Made by a program: the position numbers and the translations under genes
Notes under the pieces: generated by a model
Told to the model about the DNA's origin: nothing
What the model saw: only the letters and a program-made list of their open reading frames with translations
Database searches by the model: none
Part shown: piece by piece, positions 1-10,142 of the stretch
Position numbering within the stretch: the stretch's first letter is position 1
Layout of the letters: every line of letters starts with the position of its first letter
Assembly: GCA_021396245.1 (NCBI GenBank)
Contig: WNYE01000113.1
Location: forward strand, 45,871-109,870
DNA length: 64,000 bases
Reading direction: 5' to 3'
Origin: Sporothrix humicola
Taxonomy: Eukaryota; Ascomycota; Sordariomycetes; Ophiostomatales; Ophiostomataceae

Positions 1-594
1 CGGTGGAGTTAATAACTTCGTTGCCGGAGAAGAACGCCAGGGTGTTGGGGTACTTGATGAAGGCATCGACCGTGGCAAACACGCTCTGCAGGTACTTTGC
101 GTTGTAGGAGGGGGCGGGGTCGGCGCTGTTGATGGAGTACAGCGGGTTGTTGACATCGAGAATGGCATAGATGCCAGCGTCCGCCAGGGCATTCATGCAG
201 GTATCGTGGCTCTTGGAGTTGTCGGTGATGTACACACGGACGGTGTTCACACCCAGCTTCTTGAACTCGGTAATGTCGCGCTGGCAGACATCGGGATCAG
301 CCAGGGGATCGGACGACTCGGACGAGCCGCCGGGCTGGTAGTCAATGCCGCGGATGTAGAAACGGGTCTTGCCAGCCCAGAACGCTGGAGGAGTTAGCAT
401 GGTCAGACAACAGAGAGCAAGCACAAAATCACCGTTGGTGACGTGTAAGACTTACCATTGCCAGAGGCAGTGACGGTGGGAAGGGAAGCGGCACGGTCGG
501 CCAGCTCGGGGAGAGTTCTGGAAGGGTTGGCGCTGACAACAGAAGCAGCCGACAGGGCAGCAGCGGCCGCCGAGGCAAGCGAGAATGAGCGCAT
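1..594 (-). CDS. 1,3-beta-glucanosyltransferase, GH72 (GAS/GEL family), 3' part outside window
   Basis: Coding exons are complement(456..594) and complement(1..384), with an intron at 385-455 (GTAAGT donor, CTCCAG acceptor). About 174 residues are visible; the C-terminus lies beyond base 1. The start ATG at 594 opens a signal peptide (MRSFSLASAAAAALSAASVVSA). Exon 2 shows the GH72 N-terminal signature: FYIRGIDYQPGG, DPLADPDVCQRDI, LGVNTVRVY and GNEVIN, whose Glu is the expected acid/base residue. The family elongates cell-wall beta-1,3-glucan by transglycosylation and is normally GPI-anchored at the plasma membrane or wall; the anchor and any CBM43 cannot be seen here. It is transcribed away from a long pyrimidine-rich upstream region. 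Family assignment is firm; paralogue is not. Confidence 0.93.
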
Positions 595-3513
595 CGTGAT
601 GTCGAGTGGAGTGGTGGATAGAATGAATAGAAAGCGAAGAATATGTCGAGGATAATAGTATTAACGAGAGACGGAAAGCGAGACGATTCGAATCAAGTCG
701 ATGGATATCGAAATGGCGACACGAGTTGACCGCGTTTATTTCAAACAAAGTCGAATTCCAGTGCCGGATCGCTGCGCGTGGAATGTAAAGAAGAAAGAGA
801 AGAAAAAACAGAAGTGAAAGGACCACTGATAAAAGAGTGATGGTGGCCCGATGGGGAGTTGAGCGAGAGACGAATAAAATGAAGATGAAGTTGACGATGG
901 TAAACGAAGGAAAGAAAGCAGAGGAGAAGAAGACGATGATGGAGGAAGAGAAGGAAGGACGACAAAAAGACGAAACGAGGAAACGACGAAAAGGGGAATG
1001 TAAGCTGTAAAAGAGAACAAAGACCAAAGACGGCAAGAACGATACAGTGTAGAGACTGGAGGACTTGAACGACTGGAAAGATGGAAGTGACCGGGGCCTG
1101 GCCAAGAAGATGGAAGGAACCCAGAAAAGCAAGAAAAGCAGGGCAAATCTTGGAACGAGTCCCGGCAAAACGTGTACCTCGTACCAAGCAATGCTTGTTC
1201 GAGTCTCCAGACGGGAAGGAAGGAGCGCCAACAAGGGAGGGCCAGAAGGGGTGCAAGTGGTGGAAAGGGCGGAATGGGGAGTGTTCTTGGCACTGTGAGG
1301 GGAGGGGCCACAGGCAAGAAGGGACAGAAGGGGTGGGTGTATTACGAAGATTGGGGAGGTCGCGTTCGAGAACTCAGAACAGGAAGGAACGAAGGGGTGG
1401 ACTGACAGGAAAGGGCAAGCAGACAACAGAGACCTCGAGGCGGTCTGCTCCTGCCTGACGAGCCTGATTCGCTTCGCGGCTTGAGATGCAATTGAGGCAA
1501 GAACAGACAAGAACAGCAAGAACAGCAAAAACAGCAAAAACACTTGGAAGTCTATTACGATGTTGACCACGGCATCACGGCATGATATGGTTACATTGGT
1601 TGCATGTGGCGCCCTAGGTCGTCGTTAATACGAACGACTATTACTCAGTATTCACCACAGCGCAAAACACCACAGCACCACAACGCGACACAATGCGACA
1701 CGCTCGTGCCTTTGTTTCGTATCGTGAGTGCCAATTGAGATGGAAGTACTCGTTTTGGCCGCACTACAAAATCGATAAACAATGCTGTAAGACAGAAAAA
1801 GGCAGTTGCTGACTATGACCACCTCCGTCTTCAATGTTTTTGGCAGGCGCGTTCCTGTTCCTGGTGCGAAAAAGCGTGCCAAGCAGTCCGGGCGCTGGTA
1901 CTTGTAGGCGATCGTGCGCTAACACTACAGGGCCCATGTTCTCTTTGTTAGTTGTTCTATTTCTAGTTTCGAGTTCTTCGATGACGGGTATTTTTGACGT
2001 TGCACCTGGGCTTTTCTATGGGCCGCCGAGAACACGATCGACACCTGCAGAATCGCGATATTCAGGGAGCGCCTTGATATTTTGTGGATGGGATATCCAA
2101 CGGCTGTTTGAGATGTGTATATTTTCGTTGTATTCTTTTTACAAGGAAGTAAAGCAGAATACAGAATATGCAGAATGGAGAATATGCAAATAAAGATATT
2201 CATTTGGATGGCTGTGCGGCGACTTTTTAGTGTTCTTTATTCCAGGGGTAAACATGCGGCGCAAAACAGAAAACAGAGTAATAAGCTTACCTGCACGACC
2301 TGCTCCGTAATTACCTTGCGAGTCAGGCCCTTTCCTGCGGCCAGTTTGGAGCCTGCTTGTGAAGCAGCAAAACTCGTACTTTGTATTCTGTACTTTCTCA
2401 GCGCAAACTATTCAAGGGACTGGCGACTATTTGTTTGGCCTGTGTTAGCGCGTGGAGTGCATCGTGCCTGCCGGCCAATCACGCACGACATAGTTGTCCC
2501 TTCCTCGCCTTCCTTCCGCCAGGCCCGCTTGGTTGTGCCCACAGTTGCCCACAATTGCAAGGTGGGTCCGCCCTTGCCCTGATCTGCTTGGCCGATCTGT
2601 GCCTGTCGTTGTTTCAGGTCGCAGTTGACGGGCATTGAGGGCGAAGAAGGGCGGAGGCGGGCCTGTGATTTTGCCTGTATTGAAACACAAAGCACTTTGG
2701 GAGTACAAGGGCTTGTGCAAGTATTTTGTGAAAGAATTTCATTAATGTGGTGGTCTGGCCAGGCCGTGATACAAGGCCAAGCTCGTCTCTGATTCAGGAA
2801 AGTCTGTTGGTCTTTGTTGAAGCGGCTTGTATTTCACCGAGAAGGATCTTGCAGTGGCCTATTTGTACCTCGTATTGGATGGAAGCAGGATGCGCTTGAG
2901 CACTGTGTACATTGTACTTGTATCTGACTCTCATCTGTATGTCGTATTGCTGAGTACTAGAGTCTCTGACAGTGTGTGCTGGTCGTGCTTGCCTCTCCTG
3001 TCTTCTGCCTTCAACTTTTGTTCTTTCCTATTCAGGATAAATAATATGTACACCTTCCCCGTTGCTTCTAGAATATCACCATCAGAGTTTTCAGGGTCTT
3101 CTCATCTTGCGACCCTGCGTCTGTCACCTCTCGTTGCCTTTTAGCCCGTCCATGCTGTAGGTGCTGTTTCGGAGCATTTAAACAGTCAAGCTGCCGCCCG
3201 AACACACACACCAATTTCCGAGATGGAGGGCTAGCGACTGCGCCTCGCTCCAACACTCTCCCTTTTGAACGTTCCAATCTCGGGCGTGAGAAGATCACAT
3301 CCTTCGTCTCTATGTAGTATCCAGAAAGAAAACGATGAAAACGATAAAAGAGAGGAAAACAACAAGAAGAAGAAGAAACAAAAAAAAGAAATACTGTGTA
3401 TAGCAAACAAACAAGAAAAGGCCACTGTAAATGCACCGACCGCAAATGCTGGTTTAAACGAGGGCAAGACAAAAGGAGAAAAGGAGGAAAGGAGAAAAAG
3501 AGGCCCGCAGACC
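595..3513. other. intergenic region upstream of the GH72 gene
   Basis: No supported gene. From about 750 to 1550 the minus strand is strongly pyrimidine-rich, consistent with a long promoter/leader of the GH72 gene. A short 9-bp tandem array lies at 1502-1538. The rest up to 3513 is mixed-composition sequence that includes the 3' flank of BZZ1. Open frames here are low-complexity Phe/Leu/Ser strings or short and unconserved in appearance. Confidence 0.6.
1502..1538. repeat. short tandem array, ~9-bp unit AACAGCAA(G/A)
   Basis: Four head-to-tail copies: one 10-bp variant (1502-1511) then three 9-bp copies (1512-1520, 1521-1529, 1530-1538). It lies about 0.9 kb upstream of the GH72 start codon. 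Confidence 0.75.
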
Positions 3514-5844
3514 TCACACCGCCTGGATGTAGCTTGCTGGGACGCTCTTGGTCACGCCGCCCTTTTCCACCTCTGCCCAGCCGTCGCCCGGATCCTCCTT
3601 GACCATCACGAACCGCTCGCCCTCGACCATGCTGTGCTCGGAATCGTTTTGGGCCGTGTATGCGTATATTGCCTCCACGTACTTGAGCTTCTTGGCGCCG
3701 CGTCTGGGTGCGACGGCTGGCCCCTTCTTCCGGCCGCCTGCGCCTGCGTTTGTTGTATTCGTCGTACTGATCGACGAGCCGCTGTTGGAGTAGGTCGACT
3801 GGCCTGTGTTTTGCGGCGCCATGGCTGCTGCAGCGGCCGGTACCACTTCAACGTACGAAGCCGGCACCAGGCCCTCCTTGTAGCCCGCCCGCACCTTGAT
3901 CCAGCCCGAGCCGTTGTCGGGCTCAAGAACGGCCACCTCAATGCCATCGCCGACGGTCAGCTCGCCATCACCATTGGCCTCAAATGCATACAGCATCTTG
4001 CCCTTGGGCTGGCTGTTGCTGCCCCCCTGATCTGGCATGCTGCCGGGCAGCTCGTTGATGTAGGCAGCTGGCGGTGGAGCCAAGACTCTGCGGACAGGGG
4101 CTGCCGATCCTGGCCCGTTGCGCGAATTAGCGGGAAGCTCGGCCGCGCCGTTGCCGTCGTCGCCCGTTGTTGGCGACCTGGCCCCTGATATGGACCGGTG
4201 CGCACTCGCAGCATAGCCTGAGCTCAGCGAGTTCATTGTGTTGGATCGGGTCAGATTTGGGAGTTCTGTGGCGCTGGCCGATGCTGATGTTGATGCTCCA
4301 GTGCCACCTCCTGGTTTCAACGTGTTGGCTGAGTCTTGACGCTCTTGTTTGAGTTTTTTGCGCTCCTCCTTGTTCTGCTCGCCGGGACACTCGGCGGGCA
4401 CCTTCATCTCGCATTTGCTGTGGCACGTGTAGCCACAGTCGCGGCAGTCGAAGCCCTTGGCCGACAGACCCCAGATGCGCTCGCCGCACAGATCGCAGTT
4501 GGTCGGGATCTTGAACGTTTGTGACTTGAAGTTGTGGTTGCGTGCGCCCACCGTGACATCGCCGACCACGGCCGTAATCGTCGACGTCTCGACCTCGGCC
4601 GTGATGCGCTTGCGCTCCACCTGGTGCAGGTCCTCTTGTGCGGCGAACATTTGGCTGACAATCACCACCTCGTCGCGCTTCTCGGTGCCGTCGCGGATCT
4701 TTTGTTTTATCTTTTGGATGGCCTCGACCTCGCGCCGCTTCTTGTCGACCTCGCGCCGCAGGTCGCCCAGCTGGCCCTTGGATTTGTTGAGCACGTTGCG
4801 CAAAAAGATCTTGGCCGTCTCGTCCACCACCATGGACCCGTCGTCGTGCCACACGGGGCTCGGCTCGAACACCTTGTCTGCCGGTTCCTGCCAGCCGCCC
4901 ACATTGTGCCGCATGTACATCATGGAGTCGAGGGACGGTAAATTGCGTGCAATTTCCTGGGTTTGGCGGTCGATGATGGCGGTGCTTTGCTGCAGCATGG
5001 TGGACTCGAGTTTGGAGGCGACCGTCCACAGGTCGTTGAGTCGCAATGTGCGGAACTCGGCGAGATCCTGGAGCGAGTCGAGCAGTTCTGGGACGTAGTC
5101 GTGGTAGTAGCGTTCTTTTTGCTTGTTTGTGACGTTGATGGCGATCAGGTACGAGTTCTTGACGTTATTCATCTCGGCGATTTGCTGTTGGTATGCCGAC
5201 TGCGCCTTGGCCTGGCCAAAACCGCTCTCTGTCTTCTTGCGTTTGCTCTCGACCTCCTGGCACACGGCGTCGTATTTGACTTTGACTTTGCGCAGTTCTG
5301 CGTACGACGAGTCACGTTCCTGCTCGACCTTGCTGGCAAAGTCGGCATGGCGCTTGCGCAGCTCCTCGAACCGCGTGCCGAGCGTCTGCAGTGGCGCCGC
5401 CACCTTGTTAACCAGATCGCTGCCGTAGGAATCGTGTTCGTCGGCCCGTGCTTCGAGTGTTGTGAGTTGTGTCGTCCATGTCGTGAGGGATGCACTTTCC
5501 AAAGAACCCGGGGTCATGGCCGGTGTCTCGCCAACACTGAGGACAGACGACTTTCGTGTCTTCTTTTCAAAGTACTTTTTGGCCAGCGCCTTGAGCTTGG
5601 CGCTGTACTCTTTCTCGATTACGCTCCGTTCGCGGTAAAACTGCTGGATGTCGTCGAGCCAGGCGATGCCGTTGGTGACCCAGACGTTGGCGGGCTTGAA
5701 GCCATCCTGTGAAGAGGGGGAAGATGTTAGTTTGGTCCGATGCTCGAGCAGCAATATAAGAAGGTACAGGAAGATCCAGTGAGGCAAATCCCGTCAATCC
5801 GGACATACCTTCAGCTCGGCGCCGAAAGTCGGCGGGCTCTCCAT
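3514..5844 (-). CDS. BZZ1: BZZ1-like F-BAR / C1 / double SH3 actin-patch protein
   Basis: Join complement(3514..5706, 5809..5844), 742 aa. A 36-nt first exon encodes MESPPTFGAELK; the intron runs GTATGT...TTCACAG. Domains in order: F-BAR helical domain with coiled coils over roughly residues 10-270; a C1 zinc finger (HNF...TNCDLCGERIWG...FDCRDCGYTCHSKC) near residues 400-450 with the H-x12-C-x2-C spacing; a Ser/Thr/Ala-rich linker; then two SH3 domains, the second ending at the C-terminus (VPASYIQAV). In yeast, Bzz1 binds Las17/WASP through its SH3 domains and promotes actin assembly at endocytic sites. The F-BAR-C1-SH3-SH3 order and length fit the ascomycete orthologue. It is head-to-head with DBP5. 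Confidence 0.95.
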
Positions 5845-6904
5845 CGTAGCGGGCGGGTGTCGATGTCGATCCTGCGGCACACGTGAGGCTCGGAAAAATA
5901 CGAGGTAGCCGGCACGCACAGCATCCAGAGGGGAGAGGAGAGAGGGGGTGCCGAAGGATGCCGGAAGGTGTGCGGATGTCGTCGAAGCCGTATGGTTCGT
6001 AGAAAGTAAAGATGTGAGGTTGAAGAGGGTGGGAAGGTGGAAGAGGGGGATTGGGTGGAGGCTAATGCTCTACTCAGTCCTGGAGGGAAGGTGCCTTGCG
6101 CCGCGCAATTCGTTTTCGGAGGAGTGTGACGCCGAGGGCTCAGTGGAAGGAGCAACGGTGTCTGTCTGTCCCAGTAGCAATGACGCGGGGAAGCAACTTG
6201 CAGGTGGGCTGTGCCGTTGGGTTTCCCTTGCGAGTGCTGTGTTCTGCAAATATGTCGCACTTCCTGCCTCTTAGCAGTCGTTAGAGTCGCTAGCGGTCTC
6301 TTTAGCGGCCCGTCCAGCCAGGCCTCCACCTTTCTCGTCGCCCCTCGGTGTAGGCGTCGCTGGGTGCTTGCGGTGCGCCTGTCCCACGGACCGAATAGGC
6401 AGGCACAATTCTGCCGTGCTTGACCGCCCATAACCGCCGCCTTGGTAGCTCTTTCCGCTTTCTCACAAGAAGCTCTCTCCAATGCACCCCACCTTTTCAG
6501 TGTTGTTTGTGCTCCAATCCTCTTCTTTTCTTGTCTTTGTTTTCGAGCCTTTGTTTGGTTCACCATCTACATCCGCATTCGTGTGCTGCTCTCCCTCGCT
6601 GGACAACACCGAATCCTCTGATAAAAAGGGTCTTTCACGCATTTGTTTGCCCTTGAAGCTGGTAAGTCGTCGCCCCATTCGAGCTCCACGGAATTCGAGC
6701 CTCTTTCTGCCTTTTCTTTCATTATTTTGCCGCTCTCGTTTGTTGCCTGTTTTTGTAGTTTTCTGTTGTTTTTTGGAGCCTTCGTTTGTGCCTTTCTTTG
6801 ACCGAGACATTCTGACGTCCAGCTGTTCTCTTCAGCAGAAGTCCCGACCCCCCACCGACACTTCCTTTCTCTCTCTTTCACACTCTTCCACACAACACGG
6901 CATC
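5845..6904. promoter_or_regulatory. divergent BZZ1/DBP5 intergenic region
   Basis: About 1.06 kb between two start codons. The DBP5-proximal 450 bases are pyrimidine-rich on the plus strand and carry a probable 5'-UTR intron. No other gene is supported. Confidence 0.6.
6662..6835 (+). other. probable 5'-UTR intron of DBP5
   Basis: GTAAGT donor at 6662 after AAGCTG, a CTGAC branch-like motif at 6812-6816, and a pyrimidine tract ending CTCTTCAG at 6835, about 70 bases before the DBP5 ATG. Inferred from splice signals only. Confidence 0.45.
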
Positions 6905-8350
6905 ATGGCCGACCTCGCAAGCCGCATTACTCGGCCTGATGGCGCCGCGGCTGACACGCCTGCTGCTGCTGCTGCTGCTCCCGTCGAGGATACGCCCGTC
7001 GACACGTCCGGCCCCGGCCTGATCGAATCCACATACGACGTCGAGGTCAAGCTCAGCGAACTCGGCTCGCTGACCGACAACCCGCTCTCGTCCGTCTCAT
7101 CATTCGAGGAGCTCGGCCTCAAGAAGTCCATTGTCGACGGCCTGTTTGCCCTCAACTTCAAGAAGCCGTCCAAGATCCAGGAACGCGCCCTGCCGCTGCT
7201 CCTTGCCGACCCGCCGTGCAATATGATTGCCCAGTCGCAGTCGGGCACGGGCAAGACGGCCGCCTTTGTCGTTACACTTTTGTCGCGTGTCGATTTCGGC
7301 CAGCCCACAACCCCCCAGGCCCTGGCCCTGGCACCCAGCCGTGAGCTGGCCCGCCAGATCGAGTCGGTTATCAACCAGATTGGTCAGTTCTGCGAGGGCC
7401 TGAACGTGGCTGCTGCCATCCCCGGTGCGATCGAGCGCGGTGCGGCTGTCCAGGCCAACGTTGTCGTGGGCACGCCCGGCACGGTCATGGACCTGATGCG
7501 CCGCAAGCAGCTGGATGTGTCCAACCTCAAGCTTCTCGTTATTGACGAGGCCGACAACATGCTTGACCAGCAGGGTCTCGGCGAGCAGTGCGTGCGTGTG
7601 CGCGAGAAGCTGCCGCGGACGATCCAGGTGCTGCTGTTCTCGGCCACCTTCCCGGAGAAAGTTATGCGCTACGCCGAGAAGTTTGCGCCCAACGCCAACC
7701 AGATGCGTCTCCGCCAGCAGGAGCTGACGGTGCGGGGCATCTCGCAGATGTACATGGACTGCCCGTCCGAGCAGGAGAAGTACGACGTGCTCTGCAAGCT
7801 GTACGGCCTGATGACAATTGGTTCGTCGGTTATCTTTGTGAAGACGCGCCAGAGCGCCAACGAGATCCAGCAGCGCATGGAGGCCGACGGCCACCGCATC
7901 GCCGCCCTCCACGGTGCCTACGAGGGCGAGAGCCGCGACGCGCTCCTCAACGACTTCCGCACGGGCAAGTCCAAGGTGCTCATCACGACCAACGTGCTCG
8001 CTCGTGGCATTGACGTCTCGAGTGTGTCCATGGTTATCAACTACGACATCCCGATGAAGGGCGCTGGCGACCGCGAGCCGGATGCCGAGACGTATCTGCA
8101 CCGTATTGGCCGGACGGGCCGTTTTGGCCGTGTCGGTGTCAGTATCAGCTTCGTGCACGACCGCAAGAGCTTCACGGCGCTGGCCGACATTGCCAACCAC
8201 TACGGCATCGACCTGATCCAGCTGAGCCCCGACGACTGGGAGGAGACGGAGAAGAAGATCCGCCACATCCTCAAGTCGGCCCGTGCCCAGCCCGAGTACA
8301 AGCCCGTCGAGGGTGCTGCCGCTCCCGCCGGCGCTGTGCAGAATCCTTAG
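6905..8350 (+). CDS. DBP5: DEAD-box ATP-dependent RNA helicase Dbp5 (mRNA export)
   Basis: Single exon, 481 aa. The ATG at 6905 was chosen because it starts MADLASRI and gives the usual Dbp5 length; an open frame continues upstream but reads leader-like sequence. Helicase motifs are in order: Q motif (KKPSKIQERALP), Walker A (SQSGTGKT), GG/TPGT (VVGTPGTV), DEAD (VIDEADNML), SAT (LFSATFP), ARGID (LARGIDVSSV) and HRIGRTGRFGR. DPPCNMIAQSQSG and the long acidic/Ala N-terminus are typical of Dbp5 rather than eIF4A. Dbp5 is activated by Gle1/InsP6 at the cytoplasmic face of the nuclear pore, where it releases Mex67 from exported mRNPs; it also acts in translation termination. Nothing looks broken. 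Confidence 0.97.
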   Translation: MADLASRITRPDGAAADTPAAAAAAPVEDTPVDTSGPGLIESTYDVEVKLSELGSLTDNPLSSVSSFEELGLKKSIVDGLFALNFKKPSKIQERALPLLLADPPCNMIAQSQSGTGKTAAFVVTLLSRVDFGQPTTPQALALAPSRELARQIESVINQIGQFCEGLNVAAAIPGAIERGAAVQANVVVGTPGTVMDLMRRKQLDVSNLKLLVIDEADNMLDQQGLGEQCVRVREKLPRTIQVLLFSATFPEKVMRYAEKFAPNANQMRLRQQELTVRGISQMYMDCPSEQEKYDVLCKLYGLMTIGSSVIFVKTRQSANEIQQRMEADGHRIAALHGAYEGESRDALLNDFRTGKSKVLITTNVLARGIDVSSVSMVINYDIPMKGAGDREPDAETYLHRIGRTGRFGRVGVSISFVHDRKSFTALADIANHYGIDLIQLSPDDWEETEKKIRHILKSARAQPEYKPVEGAAAPAGAVQNP

Positions 8351-10142
8351 TAAGTGTTCATCGGATAGTGGTTATGCAACCCGTTTCACAGAATGCTCAT
8401 TAACGAGAATAGGGTGGGATCCTTCGCCGCGCAGCCGGACGGATATGCATATGGACATGGATACGGATATCGGTACTAGACGGTCATAAAAATAGGCAGG
8501 CACAAGATTAGGCAGGCTGTCTTTGGTCTACAAGCCTGGAAAGCCGAACTGGTACGAGGAAAACGGCCGGGGTATTCGAGGAACGTTGAAAGGATTAGGA
8601 GATGTCTGAAAAAAAAAGGAGCTGGAAAGGACGACAAAGATGATGTTTAAGATACCATGATTTGAGGCTTGGCGACGGCGATTTGCATTTTGAACAAATG
8701 TAAACCGGCCATCAAAACGCCCATAATATTAAGTCTGCGATGTAGAGCAGTTTATTTTATGTCAGCAACGACACTGTTTACTTTCAAATGTACAACGAAA
8801 ATGTGACAATTTGTGACTACACGACAAATGTGCCATGAAAAATATACCTTATTCTTGTTGAATCGTCTACGATGTACTCTGTATCCATTTCATGTATGCA
8901 TAATACATTGTGTGTATTTATATGTATTTGTGCAGGCGCATAAGAAACGAAACGCACCTTCCCGTTGTTGTGGGACGTACCTGCCGTTGAAGCGCCGACA
9001 AGGGGGGCGTGGGATTTTAGACGCCGAGCCCACGTCCCGAATAGGAGACAGGGGGCGTGGCCAAGGCCGGCCCAACTGACTACTTACATACATACACAGC
9101 CAAAAGCAACAAACAACGACATCTCATTTGTCGGCCATCTCCCCCATCTCGAGGCGCGCAGATTTCCGCCATCCTCCTTTCGCCTGGATTCGCGCAGTCT
9201 TGCCTTCCCCATGCACAGGCTTTGATTTGGCAGCGTCTGACTTGCCTGGTCGCCGGCGTCTCGCCAAACGACGAAACGACGAAACAGCGTAAGAAAACGA
9301 CTGGCAGCAAAAGTACGGAGCAATAATGCAGAACAAAGCGACAAAGCGACAAAACCGACCACTGCAATTTCTCGCCGTCTCCATGCAATCTCAAACACCC
9401 CCAGACCGCGGATACGCGAGACTGGACGACTCCTTAACGGCCGCCGCCATGGAGCGACTCATGCCCTTTGTGGCTGTGAGGGCTGTGAGTAGGCCACCGC
9501 GAGGGCCGTGAAGTCGCGAAGCCTCAATGACAAAAGGGCACAAGATGTCGGCGGCTAGATGGGCCACTTTGGCTCGTTCTGGGCTATGCGAAACGGTGAT
9601 GGAAGACGGAGACGACAAACCTGTTTTGAAGACGAGATGACGAAAAGAAATTGGACGAAATTGGATTTCTTCTCCGGGCTCAAGTCTGCAGCCTTGGGTC
9701 TTTGTCTTGTCGGCCTTTTTGACTTTTGACACTCGTGTCTGGTTGCCTCCTGCATCGCCTCTTTGTTTCTTCCAGATTCCCCCAACATCACCATTTCCCT
9801 TGCTTGCTCTGTCTGGCTCGATTCTCAAAGGCAAACATCGTTGGCCACGGCTTTCCCGGAAGCTTGCAACTCGACTTTCCTCCTTACCAAACGGTCAACC
9901 TTGGGCTCCCTCTTCTTCGACGGCCTTTGTTGATACGATCAACATCCTTTGAAGATCCTGTCGGCATATACCTCGTCTCTTCTTGCCTTACCCATCCCTG
10001 GATAAGATTATTGCCCATCTTGGAGAGAATGCTTTAAGCACCATCAACACCTTCAGATGCAAACACAGGAGACAAAGCAGACACAGGAGCGCCGTTCCTA
10101 GGACTGGCGAGGCTTGTCGTCGGATGGCCAGCTCATCACAAG
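8351..10142. other. intergenic region between DBP5 and the CFEM gene
   Basis: 1.8 kb without a supported gene. It holds the DBP5 3' flank (degenerate GGATAT repeats near 8437-8475) and the promoter/leader of the CFEM gene. Small repeated words such as CGACGAAA and GCGACAAA occur around 9270-9350. Confidence 0.55.

Noticed and set aside
452..1570. 372-codon minus-strand frame, Phe/Leu/Ser-rich
   Set aside because: It is the CT-rich upstream region of the GH72 gene and overlaps its first exon in another frame; no domain or normal codon use.
2115..2582. 155-codon plus-strand frame
   Set aside because: Mixed composition, no recognisable domain, no splice partners.
7100..8266. 388-codon frame antisense to DBP5
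   Set aside because: Shadow of a highly GC3-rich gene; the opposite strand encodes a complete helicase.
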